The notes below the pieces were generated by a model. It was not told the DNA's origin and did no database searches. It worked only from the letters and a program-made list of their open reading frames with translations. The translations under genes were made by a program, and so were the position numbers. Shown in pieces: positions 1-7,496 of a stretch of DNA of 64,000 nt. Location: positions 62,001-126,000 of the forward strand of contig JAWKIL010000002.1 in assembly GCA_041394285.1 (NCBI GenBank), read 5' to 3'. Origin of the DNA: CADEDH01 sp041394285 (GTDB lineage Bacteria; Actinomycetota; Acidimicrobiia; Acidimicrobiales; SZUA-35). Numbering within the stretch: position 1 is the first letter of the stretch; each line of letters starts with the position of its first letter.

Positions 1-131
1 GTCTCGATGTAGCTGAAGCCGAGGGCCACGGCGTGGTCGAAGGCGGCGATGGTGTTGCCGGGGGCGACGTCGGTGCCGCCCCGATGGGCCAGACCGAAGG
101 GGACCGGAGTGTCGAGGAAGGCCGCTGGCAT
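1..131 (-). CDS. Glycerophosphodiester phosphodiesterase, N-terminal fragment
   Basis: Only the first 43 codons are in the window; the gene runs off the left edge. Read from the ATG at 131, the protein shows AHRGG (residues 15-19) followed by APGNTIAAF (23-31) and ends in YIET, the opening of the GDPD TIM barrel, which hydrolyses glycerophosphodiesters to glycerol-3-phosphate and an alcohol. The family normally has PENT, whose Glu is a metal ligand; here it is PGNT, so the Glu is missing. No signal peptide precedes the motif, suggesting a cytoplasmic enzyme. It is divergent from the SirB1-like gene. The start is supported by TAGCGT placed 7 nt upstream. Family assignment is fairly sure although the catalytic C-terminal part cannot be seen. 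Confidence 0.8.
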   Translation of the reverse strand, partial: MPAAFLDTPVPFGLAHRGGTDVAPGNTIAAFDHAVALGFSYIE

Positions 132-138
132 CGGAGCG

Positions 139-144
139 ACGCTA
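139..144 (-). promoter_or_regulatory. Putative -10 for the GDPD gene (leaderless)
   Basis: TAGCGT on the minus strand lies 7 nt before the ATG, so transcription would start at or next to the start codon. This matches the TANNNT box of actinobacterial leaderless promoters. No clear -35. Confidence 0.5.
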
Positions 145-186
145 GCAAACCTGGCTACGGGCGTCGGGCCCGGCAAGACTTGGGGT

Positions 187-981
187 ATGCCCACCCCCGT
201 GGAACGCCTCACCGAGCTGCTGGCCCTCGACCCGGTTCCCCTGGATCGGGTCATGGCCGTGGTGGCTTCGGTGGCCCCCGGCGCCCCGGGGGAAGACGAC
301 GTGGTGGTGGCGTTCGACGCCCTGGCCGCCCATCTGCGGGCGGCCCACGGCGGCGGCCCGCTGGGGGCCGAGGCGGTGCTGACCCATGTGTACGGTGAGC
401 TGGGCTTCGTGGGCAACACCACCGACTACTACAGCCCCGACAACTCCCTCGTGCACCGGGTGCTGGCCACCCGGCGGGGCATCCCGCTGACGCTGGGCAT
501 GATCGGGGTGGAGATCGCCCGCCGGGTGGGGGTGGAGCTGTCGGTGGTGGGGCTGCCGGGCCACGTGATCGTGGGCGACGGGCCCGAGCCCACTCGATGG
601 TTCGATCCCTTCGGCGGGGGCGCCGAGCTCGACCTGGAAGGCTGCCGCCAGCTGTTCGGCCGCTTCAGCCCGATCGAGAGCTTCGATCCGGCCATGACCG
701 CTCCCATCGGGGCGCTGGCGGCCACGGCCCGGATGCTGGGCAACCTCAAGCTCTGCTACCGGAACCGGGGGAACCTGGCCCAGATGGCCCGGGTGCTGGA
801 GCTGTCGGCCGAACTGCCGGGAGCGCCCGTGACCGAGCGGCTGGAGCTGGCCGGCGCCCTGGCCGCCCTGGGGCGCGACGAGCAGGCGGCCCGCCAGCGC
901 GACCTCCTCACCCGGCTGGACCCGGCCCGGGCCCAGGCCCACCAGGCGGCCGCCATCCGCCACCGGGCCCGGCAGAATTGA
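187..981 (+). CDS. SirB1-like transglutaminase-fold / TPR protein
   Basis: 264-aa protein of the SirB1/COG2912 type: a transglutaminase-like fold with blocks DNSLVHRVL, RRGIPLTLGMIG, GLPGHVIVG and WFDPFGGG, followed by an alanine-rich helical C-terminus that looks TPR-like. The function of the family is not established; the retained His (LPGH) and Asp (FDPF) recall the transglutaminase triad, but I see no obvious catalytic Cys. A longer reading frame starts at 49, but the first 46 codons overlap the divergent GDPD gene, so I use ATG 187, which has AAGACT 6 nt upstream (a weak leaderless-type box). The flavin reductase follows after 5 nt, so the two are probably co-transcribed. Confidence 0.8.
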   Translation: MPTPVERLTELLALDPVPLDRVMAVVASVAPGAPGEDDVVVAFDALAAHLRAAHGGGPLGAEAVLTHVYGELGFVGNTTDYYSPDNSLVHRVLATRRGIPLTLGMIGVEIARRVGVELSVVGLPGHVIVGDGPEPTRWFDPFGGGAELDLEGCRQLFGRFSPIESFDPAMTAPIGALAATARMLGNLKLCYRNRGNLAQMARVLELSAELPGAPVTERLELAGALAALGRDEQAARQRDLLTRLDPARAQAHQAAAIRHRARQN

Positions 982-986
982 CCGCC

Positions 987-1541
987 ATGATCGATCCCCG
1001 CATCAAGCGCAGCCTGGGCCAGATGATCAAGGGGGTGCAGGTGGTGGCGGCCACGTCCGACGGCGTCACCCGGGCCTACACCTCGCACTGGGTCTCCCAG
1101 ATCGCCTTCGACGAGCCCATCGTGTGCGCCTCGGTGAGCCCCAAGCACGACACCCACCCGCTGCTGGTGGCGGCCGGGGCGTTCACGGTGTCCCTCCTCG
1201 CCGCCGACCAGATCCGGGAGGGCCAGTACTTCTCCTACCCGGGGCGCAAGTTCCGCTACGTGGCCCCCGAGTTCCTGACCGCCGACGAGGTGGGCCGGCC
1301 CTGCGTGCCCGATGCGATCGCCTGGCTCCACTGCGAGATCTTCGACCGCATCGAGCGCTTCGACCACGACCTGTTCCTGGCCACGGTGACCGACGTGGCC
1401 GAGGGCCGTCTGGGGGAGCCGCCCCTGCTGTACTCGGCCCGCCACGGCTGGCGGGCCACCGGCGGCCCCGCCCGGGAGAAGGGCGTCTCGGTCCGCGACG
1501 AGCTGCTCGCCCGGGTCGCCGAGGAGTTCCCCGACACCTGA
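987..1541 (+). CDS. Flavin reductase-like (FMN-binding split barrel) protein
   Basis: 184 aa. The N-terminal pattern (KGVQVVAAT, then SHWVSQIAFDEPIVCASVSPKHDTH) is that of the flavin reductase-like domain, an FMN-binding split barrel that reduces flavin with NAD(P)H or acts as a flavin-dependent reductase on an unknown substrate. Length agrees with stand-alone members (about 160-190 aa). No signal peptide, so cytoplasmic. It starts 5 nt after the SirB1-like gene and is likely its operon partner. The electron acceptor cannot be read from sequence; an F420- or FMN-linked pyridoxamine-oxidase-like protein is the alternative. Confidence 0.8.
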   Translation: MIDPRIKRSLGQMIKGVQVVAATSDGVTRAYTSHWVSQIAFDEPIVCASVSPKHDTHPLLVAAGAFTVSLLAADQIREGQYFSYPGRKFRYVAPEFLTADEVGRPCVPDAIAWLHCEIFDRIERFDHDLFLATVTDVAEGRLGEPPLLYSARHGWRATGGPAREKGVSVRDELLARVAEEFPDT

Positions 1542-1601
1542 TCCTCCGCTGATCGCCGTCCGACTCGACGGCGGGCCGCGGATGGTCGACACTTTCGGGC
1601 G

Positions 1602-2819
1602 ATGAGCACGATCGATTCCTCCCTCGACGCCGAGGCCCGCATCGACGCCCTGTGCGACGAGCTGCTGAGCCGGTCCGACCCGAAGACGGCCCCGGCGGCC
1701 GAGTTCCTCGGCCACCAGTTCGACCTCGGGCTGGCCTGGGTCAACTTCCCCGAGGGATACGGCGGCCTGGGCCTCAGCCCCAAGCTCCAGACCCGGATCA
1801 ACCGGCGGCTGGAAGCGGCCGGCGCCCCCAGCGCCTGGCTCCGCAACCCGATCGGCTACGGGATGGGAGCGCCCACGATCGTCACCCACGGCAGCGACGT
1901 CCAGAAGCACCGCTACCTGCGTCCCCTGTTCACGGGGGAGGAGATCTGGTGCCAGCTGTTCTCCGAGCCCGGCGCCGGCTCCGACGTGGCCGGCCTGTCC
2001 ACCCGGGCCGTGCGCGACGGCGACGAGTGGGTGGTGAACGGCCAGAAGGTCTGGACCTCGCTGGCCCACCGGGCCCGGTGGGGGATGCTGGTGGCCCGCA
2101 CCGACCCGGACCAGCCCAAGCACAAGGGTCTGACCTATTTCGTGGTCGACATGCACCAGCCCGGCGTCGAAGCCCGCCCGCTGCGCCAGATGACGGGCGA
2201 CGCCGAGTTCAACGAGGTCTACTTCACCGACGCCCGGGTGCCCGACGTCGAGCGGATGGGCGAGGTCGGCGAGGGCTGGCGGGTATCGCTGACCACGCTG
2301 ATGAACGAGCGGGTGGCCATCGGAGGCACCGTGCCGCCCAAGGGCTCCGGCCCCATCCGCTACGCCGTGCGGGCCTGGCAGCGCCAGGCCGAGGTGTCGG
2401 GAACGAGCCCGGCGGTGGCGGCCCAGCGTGACGAGCTGATGCGGCTGTGGGTCCAGGCCGAGGTCCTGCGGCTCACCAACATCCGGGCCTCGGAGATGCG
2501 CAAGACCGGGACCCCGGGCCCGGAGGGCTCGATCGGCAAGCTGGCGTCGGCCAACCTCAACAAGGACATCACGAGCTTCACCATGAACCTCATGGGGGCC
2601 GGCGGCATGCTCTACGAGACCGGGTACCAGGGGGGCCAGCTCGGCTCGGGTATGGACTTCGCCAACCCGCCCAAGGCGTTCCTGCGATGCCGGGCCAACT
2701 CGATCGAGGGCGGCACCACCGAGGTGATGAAGAACATCCTGGGCGAGCGGGTGCTGGGCCTGCCGGGCGACGTGCGCACCGACAAGGACCTCCCCTGGAT
2801 CGACGTGCCCCGCAATTAG
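1602..2819 (+). CDS. Acyl-CoA dehydrogenase
   Basis: 405-aa FAD flavoprotein, the usual length. Visible hallmarks are QLFSEPGAGSDVAGLSTRA (FAD-binding middle domain), VNGQKVWTS, and the C-terminal helical domain with EGGTTEVMKNILGERVLGLP, matching the family's GGT-E-x-x-N-x-x-ERVLGLP signature. It should introduce the alpha-beta double bond of an acyl-CoA, passing electrons to ETF. Two similar enzymes occur in the window (see 27347-28672), but they are not close copies. Substrate chain length is unknown. ATG 1602 is preceded by GACACT 8 nt upstream, a weak leaderless-type box. Confidence 0.92.
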   Translation: MSTIDSSLDAEARIDALCDELLSRSDPKTAPAAEFLGHQFDLGLAWVNFPEGYGGLGLSPKLQTRINRRLEAAGAPSAWLRNPIGYGMGAPTIVTHGSDVQKHRYLRPLFTGEEIWCQLFSEPGAGSDVAGLSTRAVRDGDEWVVNGQKVWTSLAHRARWGMLVARTDPDQPKHKGLTYFVVDMHQPGVEARPLRQMTGDAEFNEVYFTDARVPDVERMGEVGEGWRVSLTTLMNERVAIGGTVPPKGSGPIRYAVRAWQRQAEVSGTSPAVAAQRDELMRLWVQAEVLRLTNIRASEMRKTGTPGPEGSIGKLASANLNKDITSFTMNLMGAGGMLYETGYQGGQLGSGMDFANPPKAFLRCRANSIEGGTTEVMKNILGERVLGLPGDVRTDKDLPWIDVPRN

Positions 2820-2842
2820 CCCCTGGGGCGTCTCGGGTCCAC

Positions 2843-3436
2843 CTACAAGCGCAGGTCGGGGGCGCCCCGCAGATGGGCCGTCTCGTTGAGCGACACCACG
2901 GAGCGCTCACCCGACGAGGCGGCCATGAACCGGTTGATCGAGGTGTAATCCGGGTTGAAGAACAGGGTGGGCACCATGCCCAGCACCCGGGCGGCCCAGG
3001 CGTTGATCACCCCGCCGTGGCAGACCACCACGATCCGCTGCCCCCGGTGCCGGTCGATCAGGTCCTCCAGGGCACCGGCCACCTCGTCCCCGAACGCGGT
3101 CCGGTCGATGCCGGCCTCCTCCAGCACGTAGCGGCGCCAGGCGTCCTTGTCGGCCCGCAGGACCTCGATCGGCACATAGGAGGTGTCGGCGGCGTCGTAC
3201 TCCCGCACCCCGTGCACCGGCACCGCCTCCAGCCCGAGGAGCCGCTCGATCGGGGCCGCCGTCTGGCGGGCCCGGACCAGGGGGCTGGTGTAGAGGGCGT
3301 CCAGCGGTTCGGCTGCCAGCCAGGCGGCCACGGCCCGGGCCTGGCGATGTCCGACGTCGGTGAGAGGAGGGTCCGCCGGGCCGTCGGCGTCGATGATGTG
3401 CTCCGGGCGGGCGTGGCGCACGAGGATGAGCTCCAT
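2843..3436 (-). CDS. Histidine phosphatase family protein
   Basis: 197 aa. The N-terminus MELILVRHARPE holds the RH motif whose His is phosphorylated in the phosphoglycerate-mutase-like superfamily; YTSPLVRARQTA supplies the second Arg region and VVVCHGGVINAW the second catalytic His. Such proteins are small-molecule or protein phosphatases or mutases; the substrate is not predictable. A longer frame reaches 3577, but the motif must sit at the N-terminus, and TACGCT lies 7 nt before the ATG at 3436, so this start is preferred. It converges on the acyl-CoA dehydrogenase (23 bp apart) and diverges from pyruvate kinase. Confidence 0.88.
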   Translation of the reverse strand: MELILVRHARPEHIIDADGPADPPLTDVGHRQARAVAAWLAAEPLDALYTSPLVRARQTAAPIERLLGLEAVPVHGVREYDAADTSYVPIEVLRADKDAWRRYVLEEAGIDRTAFGDEVAGALEDLIDRHRGQRIVVVCHGGVINAWAARVLGMVPTLFFNPDYTSINRFMAASSGERSVVSLNETAHLRGAPDLRL

Positions 3437-3443
3437 GGCGGGC

Positions 3444-3449
3444 AGCGTA
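3444..3449 (-). promoter_or_regulatory. Putative -10 for the histidine phosphatase gene (leaderless)
   Basis: TACGCT on the minus strand, 7 nt before the ATG at 3436. The identical hexamer precedes the FIST and GH16 genes at 7-8 nt. Confidence 0.5.
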
Positions 3450-3692
3450 GCTGCCGGCCAGGACGGGGGCCTGGACCGGGGCCGGTCCGGGAACGAGGCA
3501 GCCCGGACCGGAGTCGGCGGTAGGGGAGCAGCCCGGCTGACCTGGGGCGACGTGCGCCGACCGGAAGGTTCCTCCATGGCCTGTCAGGGGTATGGAGAGA
3601 CGGATATGGCCAGCCGGTACCGTTGAGCTGGCGCGGCCGGAAATGGTGGATTACAACATGAAAAGGACCACGAGCTGGACTGGCGCGCTCGA

Positions 3693-3698
3693 TATGCT
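3693..3698 (+). promoter_or_regulatory. Putative -10 for pyk (leaderless, sets the GTG start)
   Basis: TATGCT followed by 7 nt and the GTG at 3706. It overlaps the alternative ATG at 3694, which would make that ATG untranscribed if the box is used. Confidence 0.5.
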
Positions 3699-3705
3699 TC
3701 CGCCA

Positions 3706-5133
3706 GTGAAGCGACGTACGAAAATCATCGCCAGCATCGGCCCCGCCTGCTCCGACGATGCGACGATGAAGGCCATGCTCGAGGCGGGCATGGACGTGGC
3801 GCGTCTCAACCTGTCGCACGGGCCGCTGGAGACCCACATCGAGCGGCTGGGCCAGATCCGCCGGGTGGCGGAGTCGGCCGGGCTGCCCATCGGCGTGATG
3901 GCCGACCTGCCGGGCCCGAAGGTCCGCATCGGGCAACTTCCCGAGCCGATCGATCTGGCCGACGATTCCGAGATCCTCCTGGAGCCGGGCAACGAGGCCA
4001 GCCACGCCGGCCACCTGTTCGTCGACTACGAGGGGCTGCTGACCGACGTGCAGCTGGGCGACCGGCTGGCCGTGGGCGACGGCTCGATCGTGTTGCAGGT
4101 GATCGGCCACGAGCCCAACGCCCTGCGGGCCCGGGTGCTCTACGGGGGTCAGACCCAGGGGAGGCCCGGCCTCCACATCCCGTCCGACCGGCTCCGCCTC
4201 ACCACCCCCACCCCCGAAGACCTGCGCCTGCTCGACGCCATGGTGGACCATGACATCGACATCGTGGCCCTGTCGTTCGTGCGCTCGGCCCACGACGTGC
4301 GCCGCATCGGCCTGGAGCCCTCACCCCGAGGGCCGCTGGTGGTGGCGAAGATCGAGACCCAGGCCGCCATCGCCAACCTCGACGGCATCATCAACGAGTC
4401 GGGCGCCATCATGGTGGCCCGGGGGGATCTGGGCACCGAGCTGCCGATCCAGGAGCTGCCCCACCTGCAGAAGGAGATCATCGCCCGCTGCATCGCCCTG
4501 GGGCGGCCCGCCATCACCGCCACCCAGATGCTCGAGTCGATGATCACCAACCCGGCCCCCACCCGGGCCGAGGCCTCGGATGTGGCCAACGCCGTGTTCG
4601 ACGGCACCAGCGCCGTGATGCTGTCGGCCGAGACCGCCATCGGCGACGACCCGGCCCACGTGGTGGCCACCATGGCCGCCATCGCCCAGCGGGCCGACGA
4701 GGAGTTCGACTACGACGGCTGGGCCCACAAGCTCCGTCGGGGCCAGCTGCTCGAACGCCAGGGGCAGGACTCGGCGGTCACCGACGTGATGACGCTGGCC
4801 ACCTGGCAGGCGGCCAAGGAGATCGACGCCAAGGCGATCCTGTGCATCTCCCGGTCGGGCTTCACCGTGCGGGCCATCGCCCGGTTCCGGCCCCGGGCTC
4901 CGATCCTGGCCTTCTCCCCGGAGGACCGTACGATCCGCCAGCTGTCGATGAGCTGGGGGGCCACCCCCATCAAGATCGACCGGATCGACGACAACGTGAT
5001 CACGGTGCACCGGGTGCTCGAGCTGGCCAAGCTGCAGGGCCACATCCGCACGGGCGACATCGTCGCCGTGCTCGGCGGCAGCTCGGCCACCATCGGTGCC
5101 ACCGACACCCTGCGGATGGTCCGCTGCCCCTGA
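3706..5133 (+). CDS. pyk: Pyruvate kinase
   Basis: 475 aa, the normal length. Converts phosphoenolpyruvate and ADP to pyruvate and ATP, the last step of glycolysis. Clear blocks: RTKIIASIGPACS, ARLNLSHG, DLPGPKVRIG, SFVRSAHDV, KIETQAAIANLD (catalytic Lys and metal Glu), MVARGDLGTELP, ITATQMLESM, RAEASDVANAVFDGTSAVMLSAETAIGD split across the active site, and a C-terminal allosteric domain ending near LGGSSATIGATDTLRM. The reading frame is open back to 3592; I prefer GTG 3706 because homologues begin at KRRTKI and because the -10 TATGCT sits just upstream. ATG 3694 is the alternative. The patatin gene follows after 35 nt. Confidence 0.96.
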   Translation: MKRRTKIIASIGPACSDDATMKAMLEAGMDVARLNLSHGPLETHIERLGQIRRVAESAGLPIGVMADLPGPKVRIGQLPEPIDLADDSEILLEPGNEASHAGHLFVDYEGLLTDVQLGDRLAVGDGSIVLQVIGHEPNALRARVLYGGQTQGRPGLHIPSDRLRLTTPTPEDLRLLDAMVDHDIDIVALSFVRSAHDVRRIGLEPSPRGPLVVAKIETQAAIANLDGIINESGAIMVARGDLGTELPIQELPHLQKEIIARCIALGRPAITATQMLESMITNPAPTRAEASDVANAVFDGTSAVMLSAETAIGDDPAHVVATMAAIAQRADEEFDYDGWAHKLRRGQLLERQGQDSAVTDVMTLATWQAAKEIDAKAILCISRSGFTVRAIARFRPRAPILAFSPEDRTIRQLSMSWGATPIKIDRIDDNVITVHRVLELAKLQGHIRTGDIVAVLGGSSATIGATDTLRMVRCP

Positions 5134-5168
5134 GCGCCGGGGCCGGCACGGCCGGGCGGGCCGGAGCG

Positions 5169-6179
5169 GTGGGGCACCGGCTGCGCCGCGCCCTCGACCC
5201 GTTCCTCCAGCGGGCCACCGGCCGCCGTACCCGGGCCTTCGTGCTGTCGGGCGGCGGCAGCCTGGGAGCGGTGCAGGTCGGCATGCTACGGGCGCTGGTG
5301 GAGGCGGGCATCAAGCCCGACCTGGTGATCGGCTGCTCCGTGGGCGCCATCAACGGGGCCGGGTTCGCCGCCGACCCCACCCTGCGGGGGGTGGCCCGGA
5401 TGGAGCGGATCTGGCGCCGCATGGCGGCCGGCAACCCCGAGGTGATGCCGGGTGGGTTCATGCCGCTGGCCGTGCAGCTGGCCCGCCGGGGCCAGTCGCT
5501 CCACGACCCCCGCCACCTGGCCCAGCTCCTCACCGACGAGCTACCGGCCAGCGACTTCGCCCAGCTCAAGGTGCCGTTCCAGTGCGTGGCCACGGACCTG
5601 AAGGCCGCCGCCGAGCACTGGTTCACCACGGGGCCGCTGGTGCCGGCGCTGATGGCCTCGGCCTCGCTGCCGGCGGTGTTCCCGGCCTGCGAGCTCGAGG
5701 GGCGGACCCTGATCGACGGCGGCGTGCTCAACGAGATCCACACCCACCGGGCGGTCGAGCTGGGCGCCACCGAGCTGTGGGTGCTCCACGTGGGTCACCT
5801 GGCCGACAAGGAACGCCCCGTGCAGCGCCCGTTCGACAGCGCCTTGCGGGCCTACTGGACGGCTCGGCGGTTCCGGTTCCAAGACGATCTGCGCCGCATC
5901 CCGGGCCATTGTGCGGTGCACGTGGTACCCGCCGGCGCCACTCCCCGGCTCCGGTTCGACGACTTCACCCACGCCTCGGAGCTGATCGAGGCGGCCTACG
6001 ACGCGGCGTCGGCCTATCTCATCCGCCTCGACCAGGGCCACGATCCGGGGCCCGACCCGTCACCCGTCGTCGAGCCCGTCCCGGCCGAGCTGGCCTACGA
6101 CGCCGACGACATCGATCCCGATGCCACGGCCGAGCCGGCCACCGCCTTCACCGCCGAGCAGGACCAGGCCGGGGCCTGA
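5169..6179 (+). CDS. Patatin-like phospholipase
   Basis: 336 aa from the GTG at 5169. The patatin fold is shown by the oxyanion loop SGGGSLGAVQVG, the nucleophile elbow GCSVG, and the DGG of the catalytic dyad in LIDGGVLNE. These serine hydrolases cleave acyl chains from phospholipids or other lipids, usually at the membrane. The C-terminus is acidic and Pro/Ala-rich, probably disordered. The gene lies 35 nt after pyk on the same strand, so it is probably co-transcribed. An upstream in-frame extension runs into pyk and is not credible. Confidence 0.87.
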   Translation: MGHRLRRALDPFLQRATGRRTRAFVLSGGGSLGAVQVGMLRALVEAGIKPDLVIGCSVGAINGAGFAADPTLRGVARMERIWRRMAAGNPEVMPGGFMPLAVQLARRGQSLHDPRHLAQLLTDELPASDFAQLKVPFQCVATDLKAAAEHWFTTGPLVPALMASASLPAVFPACELEGRTLIDGGVLNEIHTHRAVELGATELWVLHVGHLADKERPVQRPFDSALRAYWTARRFRFQDDLRRIPGHCAVHVVPAGATPRLRFDDFTHASELIEAAYDAASAYLIRLDQGHDPGPDPSPVVEPVPAELAYDADDIDPDATAEPATAFTAEQDQAGA

Positions 6180-6274
6180 GGGGAGCCGGCCGCCAGACCG
6201 GCAGCCGTCGAGCGGGGACCGGCCGGGTCAGTCGAGGTCTCCCCCTACGGACGCTGCCCGCCCGACGGAGCTTC

Positions 6275-6280
6275 TAGCCT
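6275..6280 (+). promoter_or_regulatory. Putative -10 for the DUF3151 gene (leaderless)
   Basis: TAGCCT ends 6 nt before the ATG at 6287. The same hexamer lies 8 nt before the LytR_C gene and 6 nt before the gene at 9844. Confidence 0.5.
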
Positions 6281-6286
6281 GCCGGT

Positions 6287-6721
6287 ATGAGCAACATCAA
6301 CCTCAGCTCCGGCCTGCCCGAGACCGTGCTCGACCCGCCCCCGGCCGATGCCGCCGCCGCCCTGGCGGCCGCGCTGGCCGCCCCCGAGGCCGATCAGCGG
6401 GACCAGGTGTCGGCCGTGGTGGCCCGCTGGCCCCAGTTCCTGGCGGCCTGGGCCTCGCTGGGTGACCTGGCCCGGGACGACGTGGAGGCCTACGCCTGCT
6501 ACCGGGTGGGCTACCACCGGGGCCTCGATCAGCTCCGGCGCAGCGGCTGGCGGGGATCGGGCTATGTGCGGTGGGGGCACGACACCAACCGGGGCTTCCT
6601 GCGGGCCCTCGACGGTCTGCGCCGCTCCGCCGCCGCCATCGGCGAGCACGACGAGGAGGAGCGGTGCGACCAGTTCCTCCATCAGCTCGAACCCGACTGG
6701 GACCGCCGAGCCCCGAACTGA
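6287..6721 (+). CDS. DUF3151 domain protein
   Basis: 144-aa soluble protein with the features of DUF3151, a family nearly confined to actinobacteria: an alanine-rich helical start, then DVEAYACYRVGYHRGLD, LRRSGWRGSGYV, TNRGFLRALDGL and EHDEEERCDQFL. The function is unknown. The last residues (APN) and the stop codon are supplied by the first unit of the 59-bp repeat, so the C-terminus may have been rewritten by the repeat. The stop TGA overlaps a following ATG (TGATG). Confidence 0.85.
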   Translation: MSNINLSSGLPETVLDPPPADAAAALAAALAAPEADQRDQVSAVVARWPQFLAAWASLGDLARDDVEAYACYRVGYHRGLDQLRRSGWRGSGYVRWGHDTNRGFLRALDGLRRSAAAIGEHDEEERCDQFLHQLEPDWDRRAPN

Positions 6722-6880
6722 TGCCCCAGCCCACCACCGATGACGCCCCCCGCCATCAGATCGCCCCAACCCCGAACTGATGCCCCAGCCCACCACCGAT
6801 GACGCCCCCCGCCATCAGATCGCCCCAGCCCCGAACTGATGCCCCAGCCCACCACCGATGACGCCCCCGGCCATCAGACC
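6715..6880 (+). repeat. 59-bp palindromic repeat, three tandem units
   Basis: Units begin at 6715, 6774 and 6833 with exact 59-bp spacing. Units 1 and 2 are nearly identical; unit 3 diverges after about 45 bp where it merges with mobA. Each unit holds CTGATGCCCCAG at its left and CATCAGA at its right, forming inverted ends. Related units occur at 48785-48891 and 60851-60909. Because each unit contains TGATG, the array makes a chain in which every stop codon overlaps the next start codon. Confidence 0.9.
6721..6839 (+). other. Two repeat-encoded 19-codon mini-ORFs between DUF3151 and mobA
   Basis: ATG 6721 to TGA 6780 and ATG 6780 to TGA 6839 each encode a 19-aa peptide starting MPQPTTDDAPRHQIAP, with one-base stop/start overlaps on both sides. 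Ribosomes ending DUF3151 could pass by termination-reinitiation through both to the mobA ATG at 6839. They may equally be untranslated by-products of the repeat. Confidence 0.45.
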
Positions 6881-7486
6881 GCCGTGGTCGGGGCGGTGCT
6901 GGTGGGGGGTCGGTCGAGCCGGTTCGGGACCGACAAGGCCCTGGCCGACGCCGGCGGCCGCCCGCTCGGCCTGCGGGTGGCCGACGCCCTGCGCCAGGGT
7001 GGGGCCGATCCGGTCGTGGCGGTGGGTGGTCGGGCCGGGAGCCGGCTGGGCCTCGTCACCGTGCCCGACCGCACCGCCGACCAGGGCCCACTGGCCGGCC
7101 TGGCATCGATCCTGCTGTGGGCCCGCACCGGCCTCGTCGTCGTCGCCCCCTGCGACCTGCCGCTCCTGAGCGGACGGCACGTGGCCGCCCTGGTGGCGGC
7201 GGCCGGCACCGACCCCCGCCGGGCCGGGGTGGCCACCACCGGCGGCGCCGGCCGGCAACGTCCCCAGCCCAGCTTGGCCTGCTGGCCGGCGGCAGCCGGC
7301 CCCCTGATCCAGCGGCTGGTCGATGATGGCCACCGAGCGTGGCGAGATGCGCTCACCGTGGTCGAGTGGGCGCCGGTCCCCCTACCCCCGGAGGCGATGG
7401 CCGACGCCGACACGCCGGCCTCCCTCCAGGCCATCCTCCATGACGACCGGCCCGACCACGATGGCCCGGGCCCCGCCGGGGCGTAG
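6839..7486 (+). CDS. mobA: Molybdenum cofactor guanylyltransferase-like protein
   Basis: 215 aa. The nucleotide-binding opening VVGAVLVGGRSSRFGTDKA matches the MobA pattern (GGxSxRxGxDKA), and VVVAPCDLPLLS is the metal-binding Asp region. MobA transfers GMP from GTP to molybdopterin to give the guanine dinucleotide cofactor in the cytoplasm. The first 14 codons from ATG 6839 come from the 59-bp repeat; GTG 6884, immediately before the conserved region, may be the ancestral start. No other molybdenum cofactor gene is nearby. The TAG stop forms part of the -10 for rnd. Confidence 0.85.
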   Translation: MPQPTTDDAPGHQTAVVGAVLVGGRSSRFGTDKALADAGGRPLGLRVADALRQGGADPVVAVGGRAGSRLGLVTVPDRTADQGPLAGLASILLWARTGLVVVAPCDLPLLSGRHVAALVAAAGTDPRRAGVATTGGAGRQRPQPSLACWPAAAGPLIQRLVDDGHRAWRDALTVVEWAPVPLPPEAMADADTPASLQAILHDDRPDHDGPGPAGA

Positions 7487-7489
7487 GCT
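7484..7489 (+). promoter_or_regulatory. Putative -10 for rnd (leaderless, overlaps the mobA stop)
   Basis: TAGGCT begins with the mobA stop codon TAG and ends 7 nt before the GTG at 7497. Confidence 0.5.
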
Positions 7490-7496
7490 CAGTGCT

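Noticed and set aside
3592..3705. N-terminal extension of pyruvate kinase
   Set aside because: Not homologous to the family N-terminus and crosses the putative promoter.
6715..6880. CRISPR array (regular direct repeats)
   Set aside because: The repeats are contiguous with no variable spacers, and there are no cas genes.
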